From: Jiulongibacter sediminis
GTDB lineage: Bacteria; Bacteroidota; Bacteroidia; Cytophagales; Spirosomataceae
DNA length: 64,000 nucleotides
Direction of reading: 5' to 3'
Assembly: GCF_001306455.1 (NCBI RefSeq)
Contig: NZ_LGTQ01000006.1
Location: 868,001-932,000, forward strand
Part shown: positions 1-11,206 of the stretch, one piece after another
How the letters are laid out: every line of letters starts with the position of its first letter
How positions within the stretch are numbered: position 1 is the stretch's first letter
Notes under the pieces: generated by a model
The model's database searches: none
Seen by the model: the letters and a program-made list of their open reading frames with translations, nothing else
Told to the model about the DNA's origin: nothing
Program-made: the position numbers and the translations under genes

Positions 1-2064
1 AATCTTTTGCCAAATACAAAATACATTTACCACATTTTTACAGGTGATCAACTTATTTCAGGTAGTTCTTCTCAATTCTTCTATACGGCTCCCGATAGTC
101 AAACTACCCAGGAAATCACCTTTTGGGCCATGGGTGATTTTGGAGATCATGGCAAATCAGTTTACGTTGAAAATCAGAAGGCGGTAAGTGAGGCTTTTAA
201 GACGGTAAATCCGGGCAAAACGGACTTGTGGCTTTGGCTCGGTGATCATGCCTATTGCTGCGGCACTGAAGAGCAATATGACCGTCAGGTTTTCAATGCT
301 TATGGACCCAAACTGATGAATAACATTCCGGTGATGCCTTCGCCGGGGAATCATGAATATTATGCCACCGGCTCAGGTCAGGCTGATCGTAAGATTCCCT
401 ATTTTGATATTTTTTCATTACCCACTCAAGGTGAAATAGGGGGAATTTCAAGTAAAACTGAGGCTTATTACTCGTACAATTATGGAAATGTGCATCTTAT
501 CAGTCTTGATTCTTTTGGGCTGGACGACGGCATGTATCGGCTATCTGACTCCCGTAGCCGTCAGTATCAATGGCTTATTGCAGATTTGAAGGCCAATACA
601 TTGCCATGGGTCATTGTCTACTTTCACCACCCGCCATACAGTAGTCTCTCACATGTATCCGATGCCGAGCAGGAGTTGTTGGATATTCGGCGAAATCTGG
701 TTCCTGTTTTTGATCAGTATCAGGTTGACCTGGTTTTAAACGGCCATAGTCATGTTTATGAACGTAGTTTTTTAATGAAAGACCATACGGGTTCCGGGCT
801 AACTTTTAATCCGGATATCCATCAGGTGCAAAAAACGAATGGGAATTATACGGCGGAAAACGCACCATATATTAACAAAACGGAAGGTACGATTTATGCC
901 GTGGCAGGCTCAGCGGGTAGAATTGACTGGAATGGTCTTAATATTCCGTTGCCTTGTAATGCTTATACTAATCACACTGAAGGTGGGTCTCTGATGATCA
1001 AGGTCAATGACAATCGTCTGGATGGATCCTGGATTACGGCCGGAACAGAAATAAAAGACCGTTTTACCCTATTTAAGAATGTTAATAAGGTTATAACCAG
1101 AAATGTTAGTTACTCTGAGAATGTTACCTTGGCTGCCTCATGGCCTGGTAGCTATCGCTGGTCTGATGGCTCAAGAGGCAGAGAGGTAACTTTGCAGCCT
1201 ATAAAAGATACTATTTTGGTGGTGTCAGATTCTCTTGGCTATCTGATGGACAGATTTGAGATAAAAGTAGCTCCTCAGCCAGAGGTTAAGCTTTATTTTA
1301 ATGAAGACCAGACTTTTTGCAGAGGGCAGATTCTTACTGTTAGGTATGAGTTTGCTCATCTTCCGGAGGATACCAGTGGTTATTTTTTACAGCTATTGAG
1401 TAGTTCGGGAAAAGTAATTGAAGAATTCAGATTTCATAGAGATTTTAATCAGCACCATTTTATGCTGCCTGAAAATCTTGCTTTGAACGAAGAGTATTAC
1501 GTAAGTTTTAAATCTGATTTAGAATATATTAGCCTTGTAAATACTCCTACATTTAGGCTTGAGGAAAACGCCTACGCCGCTTTTAAGAGCTCCGGCTTGA
1601 TGCCTTATTCAGATGAATTGAAATTGGATATTGAAATAACAGGGTCTTTGCCTGCAACGATATTTATAAATGAGCAGCCGTTTACCTTGACTGAAAACCT
1701 GAATACCTTGATTTTTCATCCTCCTTTTCCAGATTATTTTGAGATTACTCAAGTAACCAATTCTTGCGGAGAGGGAAGTTTTGATGTTAATGGAGTCTCA
1801 GTTTTACCTCCATTAAGTAAAATGGACGCAGCTATCTTTAACATTTACCCTAACCCCGGAAGTGAGTTTGTTTTCATAGAGAATACTGAAACCTTGGGGC
1901 CCATTTTTATCACATTGACAGATAACAAAGGAATAATTAAATATAGAAATATAAATCAAGGGCAAAGTCAAAAAGTACCTATTGAAAACCTTCCTTCCGG
2001 AGTCTATATTCTCAGTCTCCAATCTCAAGAAAAAAAGTTCGTTAAAAAGATCGTGGTGCAATAA
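1..2064 (+). CDS. Purple acid phosphatase-like metallophosphoesterase with T9SS sorting domain (5' partial)
   Basis: The frame is open from the first base, so the N-terminus lies outside the window; the TTG at 7 is not a credible start. What remains is the tail of a fibronectin-like PAP N-domain followed by a calcineurin-type metallophosphatase domain. Counting from base 7, metal-ligand motifs are GDFGD (about 43), LGDHAY (79), GNHE (114), the FHHPP segment (207) and NGHSHVYERS (245). After a beta-sandwich linker, the last 80 residues contain NIYPNPG and end in KKFVKKIVVQ, the pattern of a type A T9SS C-terminal sorting domain. The enzyme is therefore probably released or surface-anchored and hydrolyses phosphomonoesters; its substrate cannot be read from sequence. 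It ends 3 bp before the convergent gene at 2068. Confidence 0.9.
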   Translation, partial: NLLPNTKYIYHIFTGDQLISGSSSQFFYTAPDSQTTQEITFWAMGDFGDHGKSVYVENQKAVSEAFKTVNPGKTDLWLWLGDHAYCCGTEEQYDRQVFNAYGPKLMNNIPVMPSPGNHEYYATGSGQADRKIPYFDIFSLPTQGEIGGISSKTEAYYSYNYGNVHLISLDSFGLDDGMYRLSDSRSRQYQWLIADLKANTLPWVIVYFHHPPYSSLSHVSDAEQELLDIRRNLVPVFDQYQVDLVLNGHSHVYERSFLMKDHTGSGLTFNPDIHQVQKTNGNYTAENAPYINKTEGTIYAVAGSAGRIDWNGLNIPLPCNAYTNHTEGGSLMIKVNDNRLDGSWITAGTEIKDRFTLFKNVNKVITRNVSYSENVTLAASWPGSYRWSDGSRGREVTLQPIKDTILVVSDSLGYLMDRFEIKVAPQPEVKLYFNEDQTFCRGQILTVRYEFAHLPEDTSGYFLQLLSSSGKVIEEFRFHRDFNQHHFMLPENLALNEEYYVSFKSDLEYISLVNTPTFRLEENAYAAFKSSGLMPYSDELKLDIEITGSLPATIFINEQPFTLTENLNTLIFHPPFPDYFEITQVTNSCGEGSFDVNGVSVLPPLSKMDAAIFNIYPNPGSEFVFIENTETLGPIFITLTDNKGIIKYRNINQGQSQKVPIENLPSGVYILSLQSQEKKFVKKIVVQ

Positions 2065-2067
2065 TGC

Positions 2068-3243
2068 TCAGATTTTGATAAAAATCTTCTTGTGGTACAT
2101 CCATCTAAGTAAAAGCCAGTAGACGAATAAAATTACACTTCCGGAAACTAGAGAACTATAAGTTGGTCCCAGAAGGTGTGCATAGTTTTCTCCAAGATGA
2201 ATTTTAAAAGTCTGGTCAATGAATTCATTACCAACATGAGCGAGCACGTAAGCGGCAATACTGTTCATGCCAATTATTTTTAGCCAATAGAAAGGCTTCT
2301 CAATTCTTTTTAGATCGCATAACCAATGAAATAGTATCATGAAGCCAAAGCAAAAGGCTCCGCTGAATAGTGTCCATGCAGGTGTCCAGATTCGTTTTAC
2401 AATAGGGTTTAATCCGGTCAAATGAAGGATTAATGCCATTACAACAAGTACAATAGCATAGAGTCCCCATTTTTTTAGCAGTTCGGTTTCCTTAAGTTTT
2501 AGCATGGTTCCGGCGATTAGCCCTAAAATCATAGTGCCCAGTGTTGGTACAAAACTTAGAGTTGCATACCCGCCACCATTATACTCAAACACTGATTCTC
2601 TGGGAAAAAGATTGAGAAGCCAACGGTCAAAAGCCCATGCCAGATTGCTGTTTTTATTCCAATGGGCTGAGAAGCCCTCCATCAGATGTGGCCAGTTCTC
2701 AGGTACACCAACTGCAGTGTAATCGAAGTTAGTTGACGGTAAAGGGTAGAGAACAAAAGCAAGCCAGTAAAAAACAAGAATGGTGGCCAGGGCGGCCCAA
2801 TGCCACTTTCGATTTTTAAAGCCTAACCAAAAAAGAAAAGGATAGCCGAGGCCAATCTGGCTAAGTGTATCTTCAAAAGTCCAGTAGGTCATTTCCCGAT
2901 GCATGGATCTCAAAAAAACACCAAGTAAAATCAAAATTAAAGACCTTCTGATGGTATGATACCACATTTCTTTACGGCTTTGCCCTTTTGACGATCTGCT
3001 GAGCATTGAGAATGGAAGAGCCACACCTACCAGAAACGAGAAAGAGGGTTGAATGAGATCATGGAGCGAACAGCCAATCCATGGAACATGACTTTGATGA
3101 AAGCTCAGAGAGGCCCAGAAACCATTTTGAGGCAACTTCTCTGCTACTCCTGATAGGTGCCATACTTCTGCCATCATCAGGAACATCACCAGACCTCTGT
3201 AAACGTCAATTGATTGTATTCTCTGCGTTTTTGAGTTCATCAT
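2068..3243 (-). CDS. HGSNAT-like acyltransferase family membrane protein (DUF5009/DUF1624 type)
   Basis: A polytopic inner-membrane protein of 391 residues with about ten hydrophobic segments. The N-terminus RIQSIDVYRGLVMFLMM is the signature of the heparan-alpha-glucosaminide N-acetyltransferase-like family, in which a conserved Asp-x-x-Arg-Gly sits at the start of helix 1. Family members move acyl groups onto sugars across a membrane; the bacterial acceptor is usually unknown and is not indicated here. Two consecutive ATG codons (3243 and 3240) could start it. The gene is monocistronic, convergent with the phosphatase and divergent from gyrB. The minus strand upstream carries TAATTTTC, one mismatch from the Bacteroidota -7 element. 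Confidence 0.82.
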   Translation of the reverse strand: MMNSKTQRIQSIDVYRGLVMFLMMAEVWHLSGVAEKLPQNGFWASLSFHQSHVPWIGCSLHDLIQPSFSFLVGVALPFSMLSRSSKGQSRKEMWYHTIRRSLILILLGVFLRSMHREMTYWTFEDTLSQIGLGYPFLFWLGFKNRKWHWAALATILVFYWLAFVLYPLPSTNFDYTAVGVPENWPHLMEGFSAHWNKNSNLAWAFDRWLLNLFPRESVFEYNGGGYATLSFVPTLGTMILGLIAGTMLKLKETELLKKWGLYAIVLVVMALILHLTGLNPIVKRIWTPAWTLFSGAFCFGFMILFHWLCDLKRIEKPFYWLKIIGMNSIAAYVLAHVGNEFIDQTFKIHLGENYAHLLGPTYSSLVSGSVILFVYWLLLRWMYHKKIFIKI

Positions 3244-3319
3244 TTCTAAGGGTTAGTTTTTGTGGAAAATTAGTCAATTTTCGCCGGTTTTATTTTGAGC
3301 CCGTTCACCAAAAAATGAC

Positions 3320-3327
3320 TATCTTTA
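3320..3327 (+). promoter_or_regulatory. Probable gyrB promoter, -7 element
   Basis: TATCTTTA matches the TAnnTTTG consensus at all but the last base. A TTTG at 3293-3296 is a possible -33 element, with a slightly long 23-nt spacer. It lies about 80 bp before the gyrB start. Confidence 0.45.
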
Positions 3328-3338
3328 CACATTAAAAT

Positions 3339-3361
3339 AAAGCCCACTCGATGGGCTTTTT
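3339..3361 (+). terminator. Terminator-like hairpin in the gyrB leader
   Basis: An 8-bp perfect stem (3339-3346 with 3352-3359), a 5-nt CTCGA loop and a following T-run. It stands between divergent genes and downstream of the likely gyrB promoter, so it would be inside the gyrB leader instead of at the end of a gene. Confidence 0.6.
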
Positions 3362-3366
3362 GTTGA

Positions 3367-5361
<1,995 letters not shown>

Positions 5362-5385
5362 GTACTATTATTTTCTTCTTAAAGG

Positions 5386-5416
5386 AGCCCTTGTCAACCA
5401 TGACGAGGGCTTTTTG
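5386..5416 (+). terminator. gyrB terminator
   Basis: An 11-bp stem with one G-T pair (5386-5396 with 5401-5411), loop ACCA, then TTTTT, starting 24 bp after the gyrB stop codon. Confidence 0.9.
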
Positions 5417-5487
5417 TTTTATTAAGCTTTGTTAAAAAAAATTACGAAGATCGATTCCAAACTTTGAGAAAATTAAACGCAATACTC

Positions 5488-6096
5488 ATGAACAGAATCA
5501 CACTTCTTATTTTTTTACTACTGCCTGTAATCGGACTTGCTCAATCGAAATCACAACTTAATATTGGTCTCACCGGAGGATTGGATTGGGGTGGCGTTCA
5601 TGGGTTTCGGGGCCATTCAGGTGTTAATATCGGGAAATTTGTTTCGGATGGTTTAGTCATTGGTGTTAGTTCAGAATTCTCAACCAGTGGTTACAAATCT
5701 TTAAGTGTTATGGGCCAATTTGGGTCAACCGGAGAAATTAATAACATTGACTTTGTCAGAAATTCCCAGACCAAAGTCTCTGTCTACTCAAAATACTATC
5801 TCACCGAAGGGAGGGTTATGCCATTTCTAATGGCCGAGGTAGGTGGTATGTTCCGGCGTCAGGCTGGATCTTATGACGGAGAGACTACACTTTCAAACAG
5901 CCTCTTCTCTCCTCATGTAGCTATTGGTGCCGGCGTGTCAACAATTCTGGGTAAAAAAAGGAACACCGCTTTAGAACTGTCATATTTGCTCGAGAATTCA
6001 GGCAGATATCCGACATTCAATCATGAATTTAACGGGAGGCCTGTGAAGGGGATAACAGGTCAACTCAATTTGGGCCTACAGTTTTTCTTAAAATAG
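5488..6096 (+). CDS. Small outer-membrane beta-barrel protein
   Basis: A 202-residue secreted protein. The ATG at 5488 starts a clear signal peptide (NRITLLIFLLLPVIGLAQ) with probable cleavage before Gln; the in-frame TTG at 5464 would add eight residues ahead of it and is less likely. The mature part alternates hydrophobic and polar residues with Gly- and aromatic-rich strands and ends in LNLGLQFFLK, a typical outer-membrane barrel terminus with a near-terminal Phe. It resembles the OmpW/PorT-like 'outer membrane beta-barrel' families of Bacteroidota. No catalytic motif is visible and its ligand is unknown. It lies alone between the gyrB terminator and another terminator. Confidence 0.75.
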   Translation: MNRITLLIFLLLPVIGLAQSKSQLNIGLTGGLDWGGVHGFRGHSGVNIGKFVSDGLVIGVSSEFSTSGYKSLSVMGQFGSTGEINNIDFVRNSQTKVSVYSKYYLTEGRVMPFLMAEVGGMFRRQAGSYDGETTLSNSLFSPHVAIGAGVSTILGKKRNTALELSYLLENSGRYPTFNHEFNGRPVKGITGQLNLGLQFFLK

Positions 6097-6125
6097 GAGG
6101 CTTTTCTGCAAAAAAGCCTATTTTT
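6091..6125 (+). terminator. Terminator after the small barrel gene
   Basis: The hairpin overlaps the stop codon. AAATAGG (6091-6097) pairs with CCTATTT (6117-6123), or alternatively GGCTTTT (6099-6105) pairs with AAAAGCC (6112-6118); a T-run follows. The same stretch contains TATTTTTA (6119-6126), a weak -7-like element for the next gene. Confidence 0.7.
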
Positions 6126-6159
6126 ACCTATATTAATACAAACTAAAAAACCTATTGAA

Positions 6160-7857
6160 ATGAGTGATCAGAAACCTTGGTTAGATAAATATCCGGAGGG
6201 TGTCAATCATGAGATAAATCCTGAGGCTTACGCTAGTTTAATTGATTTGGTAGAGACAGGCTTTGCTGAGCATGCTGACGCCGAGGCTTACACTTTTATG
6301 GATAAAACCATTACGTTTAGTGAGCTTAATGAGCAAAGCGAACATTTTGCAGCGTATTTGCAAGGGCTTGGCCTTCAGCAGGGCGATAAAGTAGCTTTAC
6401 AAATGCCAAACTGTATGCAATACCCAATTGCACTTTTTGGTGCGATAAGGGCAGGTTTGGTTGTTGTTAATACCAATCCGCTGTATACGCCACGTGAGAT
6501 GAAACACCAGTTTAAAGACTCAGGGGCCAAAGCTATTATCATTGTAGCTAATTTTGCATTTAATCTTGATAAGGTCATTGCCGATACTGACATTAAACAC
6601 GTTGTTGTAACCCAACTAGGTGACAGACTTGGTTTCCCAAAGAAACAGATTGTCAACTTTGTGGTAAAAACTGTCAAAAAGATGGTGCCATCTTACAGCC
6701 TCCAAGGTCATGTAAAGTTTAATGATGCTTTGCTTAAAGGGGCGTCGTTAACGTACACCAGACCTACTGTTAAAAATACTGATTTGGCTTTTATCCAATA
6801 TACTGGAGGTACCACTGGTGTCTCTAAAGGTGCAGAGTTAAATCATAAAAATATCATAGCAAACGTAGAGGGAATAGCTCAATGGTTCAAGCCAAAAACC
6901 TCTGTTACCACAGACCTTTCTATACTTGGAGCTTTGCCTTTTTATCACATTTTTGCTCTGACGGTGAATGCACTCTCAGGTGTTAAAATGGGCTTTCATA
7001 ACATCATGATTGCTAATCCGAGAGATCAGGCTTCTTTGATTAAGGATTTGAAAAAATATCCGGTTACAATTTTTCCCGGATTGAATACACTGTTTAATGC
7101 ATTGGCCAATAATCCTGATTTTCAGGCTTTAGATTTCTCAAAGCTGAAAATAACCATTGCCGGAGGAATGGCTTTGCAAAAGTTTGTGGCTGACAATTGG
7201 GAGAAACTTACCGGTTGCCCGATTGTAGAGGGCTATGGTCTTTCTGAAACATCTCCTGTACTATCTGTGAATCCTGTGGATGGAACTCAGCAAATAGGTA
7301 CCATCGGTATTCCTTTTCCGTCTACCATGATGAAAATTCTCAAGGAAGACGGTACCTGGGCTCAGCCAGGTGAAATAGGAGAGATATGTGCTAACGGTCC
7401 TCAGGTAATGAGAGGTTACTATAACCGCCCGGAGGAAACCGAAAAGGTGTTTATTGAGGACGAGACTGGTAAAAGGTATTTCAAAACCGGTGATATTGGT
7501 TTACAGCTGCCCGATGGGTTCTTTAAAATTGTTGATCGCAAGAAAGACATGATTCTTGTTTCAGGTTTCAATGTGTATCCAAATGAAATTGAGGATGTCA
7601 TTGTGGACCATCCTGGTGTACTGGAGGTAGCCTGTATTGGCGTGCCTGATGAACGCTCCACTGAAGCCGTTAAAGTTTTTGTAGTGAAGAAAGATCAAAG
7701 TCTTACTGAGGATGAACTAAGAGCCTATGCCAAAGAGAACCTTACAGCTTATAAATGTCCTAAGCATATTGAGTTCAGAGATGAACTTCCTAAGACTAAT
7801 GTTGGGAAGATTCTTAGGAGAGCTCTTAAGGAAGAAGAGGAGGCTAAATCAAAATAG
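6160..7857 (+). CDS. fadD: Long-chain fatty acid-CoA ligase
   Basis: An AMP-forming acyl-CoA synthetase of 565 residues that activates fatty acids with ATP and CoA for beta-oxidation or lipid synthesis. The family P-loop YTGGTTGVSKGAEL is at about 214-227, the adenylate motif GYGLSETSP near 364, the hinge KTGDIG then DRKKDMILVSGFNVYPNEIED in the C-terminal half, and the catalytic lysine region KTNVGKILRRAL near the end. This order and the short form match FadD of E. coli, though chain-length preference cannot be told. It is probably monocistronic, with a strong terminator 32 bp after the stop. Confidence 0.93.
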   Translation: MSDQKPWLDKYPEGVNHEINPEAYASLIDLVETGFAEHADAEAYTFMDKTITFSELNEQSEHFAAYLQGLGLQQGDKVALQMPNCMQYPIALFGAIRAGLVVVNTNPLYTPREMKHQFKDSGAKAIIIVANFAFNLDKVIADTDIKHVVVTQLGDRLGFPKKQIVNFVVKTVKKMVPSYSLQGHVKFNDALLKGASLTYTRPTVKNTDLAFIQYTGGTTGVSKGAELNHKNIIANVEGIAQWFKPKTSVTTDLSILGALPFYHIFALTVNALSGVKMGFHNIMIANPRDQASLIKDLKKYPVTIFPGLNTLFNALANNPDFQALDFSKLKITIAGGMALQKFVADNWEKLTGCPIVEGYGLSETSPVLSVNPVDGTQQIGTIGIPFPSTMMKILKEDGTWAQPGEIGEICANGPQVMRGYYNRPEETEKVFIEDETGKRYFKTGDIGLQLPDGFFKIVDRKKDMILVSGFNVYPNEIEDVIVDHPGVLEVACIGVPDERSTEAVKVFVVKKDQSLTEDELRAYAKENLTAYKCPKHIEFRDELPKTNVGKILRRALKEEEEAKSK

Positions 7858-7889
7858 AATTGAAGTCTTTAAGACTCTTAAACAAAATA

Positions 7890-7926
7890 AATACCCCGCA
7901 GAAACTTCCGCGGGGTATTCTTTTTT
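7890..7926 (+). terminator. Strong terminator between convergent genes
   Basis: A 10-bp GC-rich stem (7890-7899 with 7910-7919), a 10-nt loop and a T-rich tail. It serves fadD and perhaps also the leftward gene that ends at 7965. Confidence 0.9.
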
Positions 7927-7964
7927 GTACAGTTTATATCAAGGTTTATTGTTTGATATCTCTT

Positions 7965-9494
7965 TTAATTAAAACGGTAATTGATACCGGTATTAATGCC
8001 TATATATCTTGGCCTAAAGGTGAAGCCCTGTGTTTTTTCTACACCGGAGGTCAATGTTTGCTGAACATTAGATCCGACAGAGACCTGCCAGTTTTCACCT
8101 ACCATATAATTCATTTTAAGACTTCCTATTCCACTGACGTTAACAGCTTTGTATGCAGAATTTTTTGCTGTAAGCTTGCTTCCACCTTCCGGGATATTGT
8201 CCAGGACATTGTTGACTAAGAAATCAGCCGAAACGCCGGAGCTCAATGCTAATTCTAATTTTTGACTTACCGGGACATGAATAGCCATTTGCATCGGCAG
8301 CATCAGGTATTTATAGTCATTATCTACAAAACCGCTTGAAGAAATAATGGTATTATCAAAAGCGGTAATGTCTTGTCTGATATAATTTGACTCCAGGAAA
8401 GTTCTGACTTTACCAGTGTGCTCATTATAAGAATAGACATTACTCTCTACAAGCGATGTTCCTGACATATATCGAACTCCTCCTTGCCATGAGAAATGTT
8501 TGCCAATACGTTTTCCGTAATCAAAACCAAGATTTACCCCACTGCCTGATCTCACTGTACTGTAAGGTTGAGAAAGAGGAATGGCAAATGTTTCTCTTTT
8601 GATGGGATTTGGCTCCTGAATGTCACCAAGATTATTAAACTCAAAAGCATTTCTGGGAACATCATTTGAAGCCAGAGCTCTTTCGAAATTATTGATTTTG
8701 AAGTTGGGATCGAATGGGGACAAACCTGAAATGAGCCCAAACCACGAACGCTGTAAGAAGGTTTGGTTATTATCATTTTCGAATCTATCCGGGGTATTGT
8801 AAGGAAGTTTGGGACGTACCAATGTAAAGCTGTTGGCAAATTCATAAAATTCGATTCTTGCCAATGTCGACAAGGCGGCAATAGTTCCCTCTCTTAATAT
8901 TCCTGATTCCTCAAAATCAGTATTGGTCATCTCATTAAAGTCCGACTCAGGTTCCGGTCTGTTTCTTAATTCCAACTCCTTTGTGTTGCTAAGAAACGAA
9001 GCTTCAGCCTTTTCTATTGAGGATAGGCTTTCTGATCGAGAAGCCTCATTATTTGATGAAAAGTCTAAACTTTCAGGTCCATAACCTTCTTTAGCAGTGC
9101 CTGATAATTCATTTTTTGACCTCAGTTGCGAAGAGCCAATTTCTCCGGAATTCTTTGCTGTTGGTGTTTTATCAAAAAGACCAGATTTATTCAAAACAGA
9201 GAAGCCTAAAACCATTAATAGAAGTGCTGCCAGGCCAGCTGCTGAATAGCGATTAAACCATAAAAAGAAGACTGGTTTTCTTCTTTCTTCTCTGTCCAAT
9301 GCTGCTGCAATATTACCCCAAACCTGAGCTTCGGGCTGTTCTGAGGCGTTCTTGAAAGTTTCCTGAAAAGTCTTGTCAATAGAAAGATCAGCATCAAGCT
9401 TATGCTCGATTTTCTCCCAGAGCTCCATAGGAGGTTGCTCTTCTGCCTTTTGCAGAGTAGCTTTCCATTGGTTTTCTAAAGAGTTCTTATTCAT
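7965..9494 (-). CDS. Probable dual-membrane-spanning anti-sigma factor (cytoplasmic N-terminus, one TM, outer-membrane barrel)
   Basis: 509 residues with no signal peptide. Residues 1-80 are hydrophilic and helical and hold two similar copies of a motif: AEEQPPMELWEKIEHKLD (18-35) and ASEQPEAQVWGNIAAALD (50-67). One hydrophobic helix follows at about 83-101, preceded by basic residues. Then come a Ser/Glu-rich linker of about 110 residues, presumably periplasmic, and a C-terminal barrel domain (about 290-509) ending in IGINTGINYRFN. The gene starts 9 bp after the ECF sigma gene. Bacteroidota proteins with this architecture beside ECF sigma genes have been described in Bacteroides as dual-membrane anti-sigma factors; I infer the same role here: binding the sigma factor until an outer-membrane signal releases it. 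Confidence 0.72.
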   Translation of the reverse strand: MNKNSLENQWKATLQKAEEQPPMELWEKIEHKLDADLSIDKTFQETFKNASEQPEAQVWGNIAAALDREERRKPVFFLWFNRYSAAGLAALLLMVLGFSVLNKSGLFDKTPTAKNSGEIGSSQLRSKNELSGTAKEGYGPESLDFSSNNEASRSESLSSIEKAEASFLSNTKELELRNRPEPESDFNEMTNTDFEESGILREGTIAALSTLARIEFYEFANSFTLVRPKLPYNTPDRFENDNNQTFLQRSWFGLISGLSPFDPNFKINNFERALASNDVPRNAFEFNNLGDIQEPNPIKRETFAIPLSQPYSTVRSGSGVNLGFDYGKRIGKHFSWQGGVRYMSGTSLVESNVYSYNEHTGKVRTFLESNYIRQDITAFDNTIISSSGFVDNDYKYLMLPMQMAIHVPVSQKLELALSSGVSADFLVNNVLDNIPEGGSKLTAKNSAYKAVNVSGIGSLKMNYMVGENWQVSVGSNVQQTLTSGVEKTQGFTFRPRYIGINTGINYRFN

Positions 9495-9503
9495 TTTCTA
9501 CTT

Positions 9504-10067
9504 CTACTTATATTCTTTCTGAGGATTTAACCTCTCTTTCTCTATTGCTAATTTTTCCTGAAGCAAACTTTTGGCTCTTGAGTACTGGGACTTCGAAGTA
9601 CCTTCAGAAACACCAAGCATTTTTGCAATTTCGTGGTGTTTGTACCCTTCAATAGCATACAGGTTAAAAATGGTTCTACAGCCGTCGGGCAGTTCTCCAA
9701 TCACCTCTAAAAGCTGTTGATAAGAAAGATTCTCCTGACCTTTATTATCGTAATGGAATTCCTCATCAATCATAAAATCACCTTCCAGTGATTGTGTAAG
9801 ATTCCCAGCTTTTTTAAGAGCTTTCAAAGCGGTATTTACCACTATTTTTCTCAACCATGCCTCCAATGGACTGTCAAAACGAAAAGAATCCAGATGTCTG
9901 AATATCTTCACAAAGGCGTCTTGAAGCACATCTTTGGCCTTCTCCCTGTCATGCATATACCGCAGTGCTACTACAAATAATTTCCCTGAAAACATCTCAT
10001 AGAGTTGTTTTTGGGCCGCTCTGTCGTTCTCAAGACAAGCTTCTATTATTTGTTTTTCAATGGGCAT
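9504..10067 (-). CDS. ECF-type RNA polymerase sigma-70 factor
   Basis: 187 residues, the usual size of an extracytoplasmic-function sigma factor. Region 2 is at about 25-95, including DREKAKDVLQDAFVKIFRHL and LEAWLRKIVVNTALKALKK; region 4 is at about 125-178, with LPDGCRTIFNLYAIEGYKHHEIAKMLGVSEGTSKSQ forming the helix-turn-helix that contacts the -35 box. Regions 1 and 3 are absent, as is normal for the class. It is the first gene of a two-gene unit with the trans-envelope protein that follows, its probable anti-sigma factor. The 107 bp upstream, after ribD, presumably carry its promoter, which may be autoregulated; I do not recognise a conserved box there. Confidence 0.93.
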   Translation of the reverse strand: MPIEKQIIEACLENDRAAQKQLYEMFSGKLFVVALRYMHDREKAKDVLQDAFVKIFRHLDSFRFDSPLEAWLRKIVVNTALKALKKAGNLTQSLEGDFMIDEEFHYDNKGQENLSYQQLLEVIGELPDGCRTIFNLYAIEGYKHHEIAKMLGVSEGTSKSQYSRAKSLLQEKLAIEKERLNPQKEYK

Positions 10068-10174
10068 TATGACCGGAGAATCGGATTTGAGATCAGGTAT
10101 GAAACTGATTACGCTTCCAAGTCTCCAAGGGAGGGTCGTTAATCAGGATACCGAAACTACTAAAATGGTTGGAA

Positions 10175-11206
10175 TTAAGCCGAAAAAATATTCAATATGT
10201 CTTCCCGCAAATCATACTGATTTTTGAGTACCAAATGCTTCGGTAAAACAGCTGCCTGAATTCCATGCTTTAACATCAGAGCTTTACTTTTAAAGACCCT
10301 CTCTTCATCATAGTTTCCATTCTCAAAGAAAAGCTGGTGAAGCCTTGGGCCGCCTTCGACAATTAACGATCTGATATTGAGTTTATGTAATTCAGTAAGA
10401 ACAAAATCTATCAGGTTAGTTCCATCCTCAATTTTTATAAAAGTCAGGTTCTCTTTATCAGGCCTGACCTTAAAAGTAAATACGAAAGTTTTGACCGAAA
10501 GGTCGAAGATATGGCTGTTATCTGGTATTGAACTATGACCTTCAATGATAACTCTAACTGGATTTTTGCCAGTCCACTTACGGGCCGTCAACGATGGATT
10601 ATCTTTGAAAACCGTGTTTGATCCCACCATTATAGCGTCTTCTTCGGTTCGCCATTTATGGGAATGCATTTGGCTAATTTGACCACTTATAGGAAAAGGG
10701 CTTCCATCTGGATTTGCAACGAAACCATCTGCTGATTCTGCCCATTTAAGAATGACATAAGGTCTGTTTTGTTCAATAGAGGTGAAAAAACGCTTATTCA
10801 ATTCGAGGCCTTTCTTCTCTAAAACTCCCGTAATAACTTCAATGCCAGCATCTTTTAGTTTCTGAATGCCTTTTCCATTGACTTGAGGAAAAGGATCTGT
10901 ATTGCAAATGACCACTTTTTTGATTCTATGACTGATCAGAAGATCGGCACAGGGTGGCGTTTTGCCAAAGTGCGAGCAAGGTTCCAGAGTGACGTAGGCC
11001 GTGGATTCGCTCAATAAATCTTTGTTTTTAACGTCTTGGATGGCATTGACTTCTGCATGAGGACCTCCATATTTTTTATGCCAGCCTTCCCCTATGATTT
11101 GATCATTGTAGACAATTACACAACCGACCATAGGATTTGGACTCACAGAACCCTTTCCCAGAGCTGCCAGTTCTAGAGCCCGTTGCATGTACAGGAGATC
11201 ATTCAT
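10175..11206 (-). CDS. ribD: Riboflavin biosynthesis deaminase/reductase
   Basis: A bifunctional enzyme that deaminates the pyrimidine product of GTP cyclohydrolase II and then reduces the ribosyl side chain with NADPH. The N-terminal deaminase holds the zinc site HAEVNAI (His50, Glu52) and PCSHFGKTPPC (Cys77, Cys86). The C-terminal reductase starts near 145 with RPYVILKWAESADGF and includes TEEDAIMVGSNTV and the SLIVEGGPRLHQLF segment. The 343 residues are a normal length for RibD. Its ATG directly follows the stop codon of the YCII gene, so the two are probably translationally coupled. No FMN riboswitch is visible upstream, consistent with its place inside an operon. Confidence 0.95.
   Translation of the reverse strand: MNDLLYMQRALELAALGKGSVSPNPMVGCVIVYNDQIIGEGWHKKYGGPHAEVNAIQDVKNKDLLSESTAYVTLEPCSHFGKTPPCADLLISHRIKKVVICNTDPFPQVNGKGIQKLKDAGIEVITGVLEKKGLELNKRFFTSIEQNRPYVILKWAESADGFVANPDGSPFPISGQISQMHSHKWRTEEDAIMVGSNTVFKDNPSLTARKWTGKNPVRVIIEGHSSIPDNSHIFDLSVKTFVFTFKVRPDKENLTFIKIEDGTNLIDFVLTELHKLNIRSLIVEGGPRLHQLFFENGNYDEERVFKSKALMLKHGIQAAVLPKHLVLKNQYDLREDILNIFSA

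Noticed and set aside
3081-3335. 84-codon plus-strand frame opposite the acyltransferase and running to the gyrB promoter
   Set aside because: Antisense to a well-supported membrane protein; no start signal or family features.
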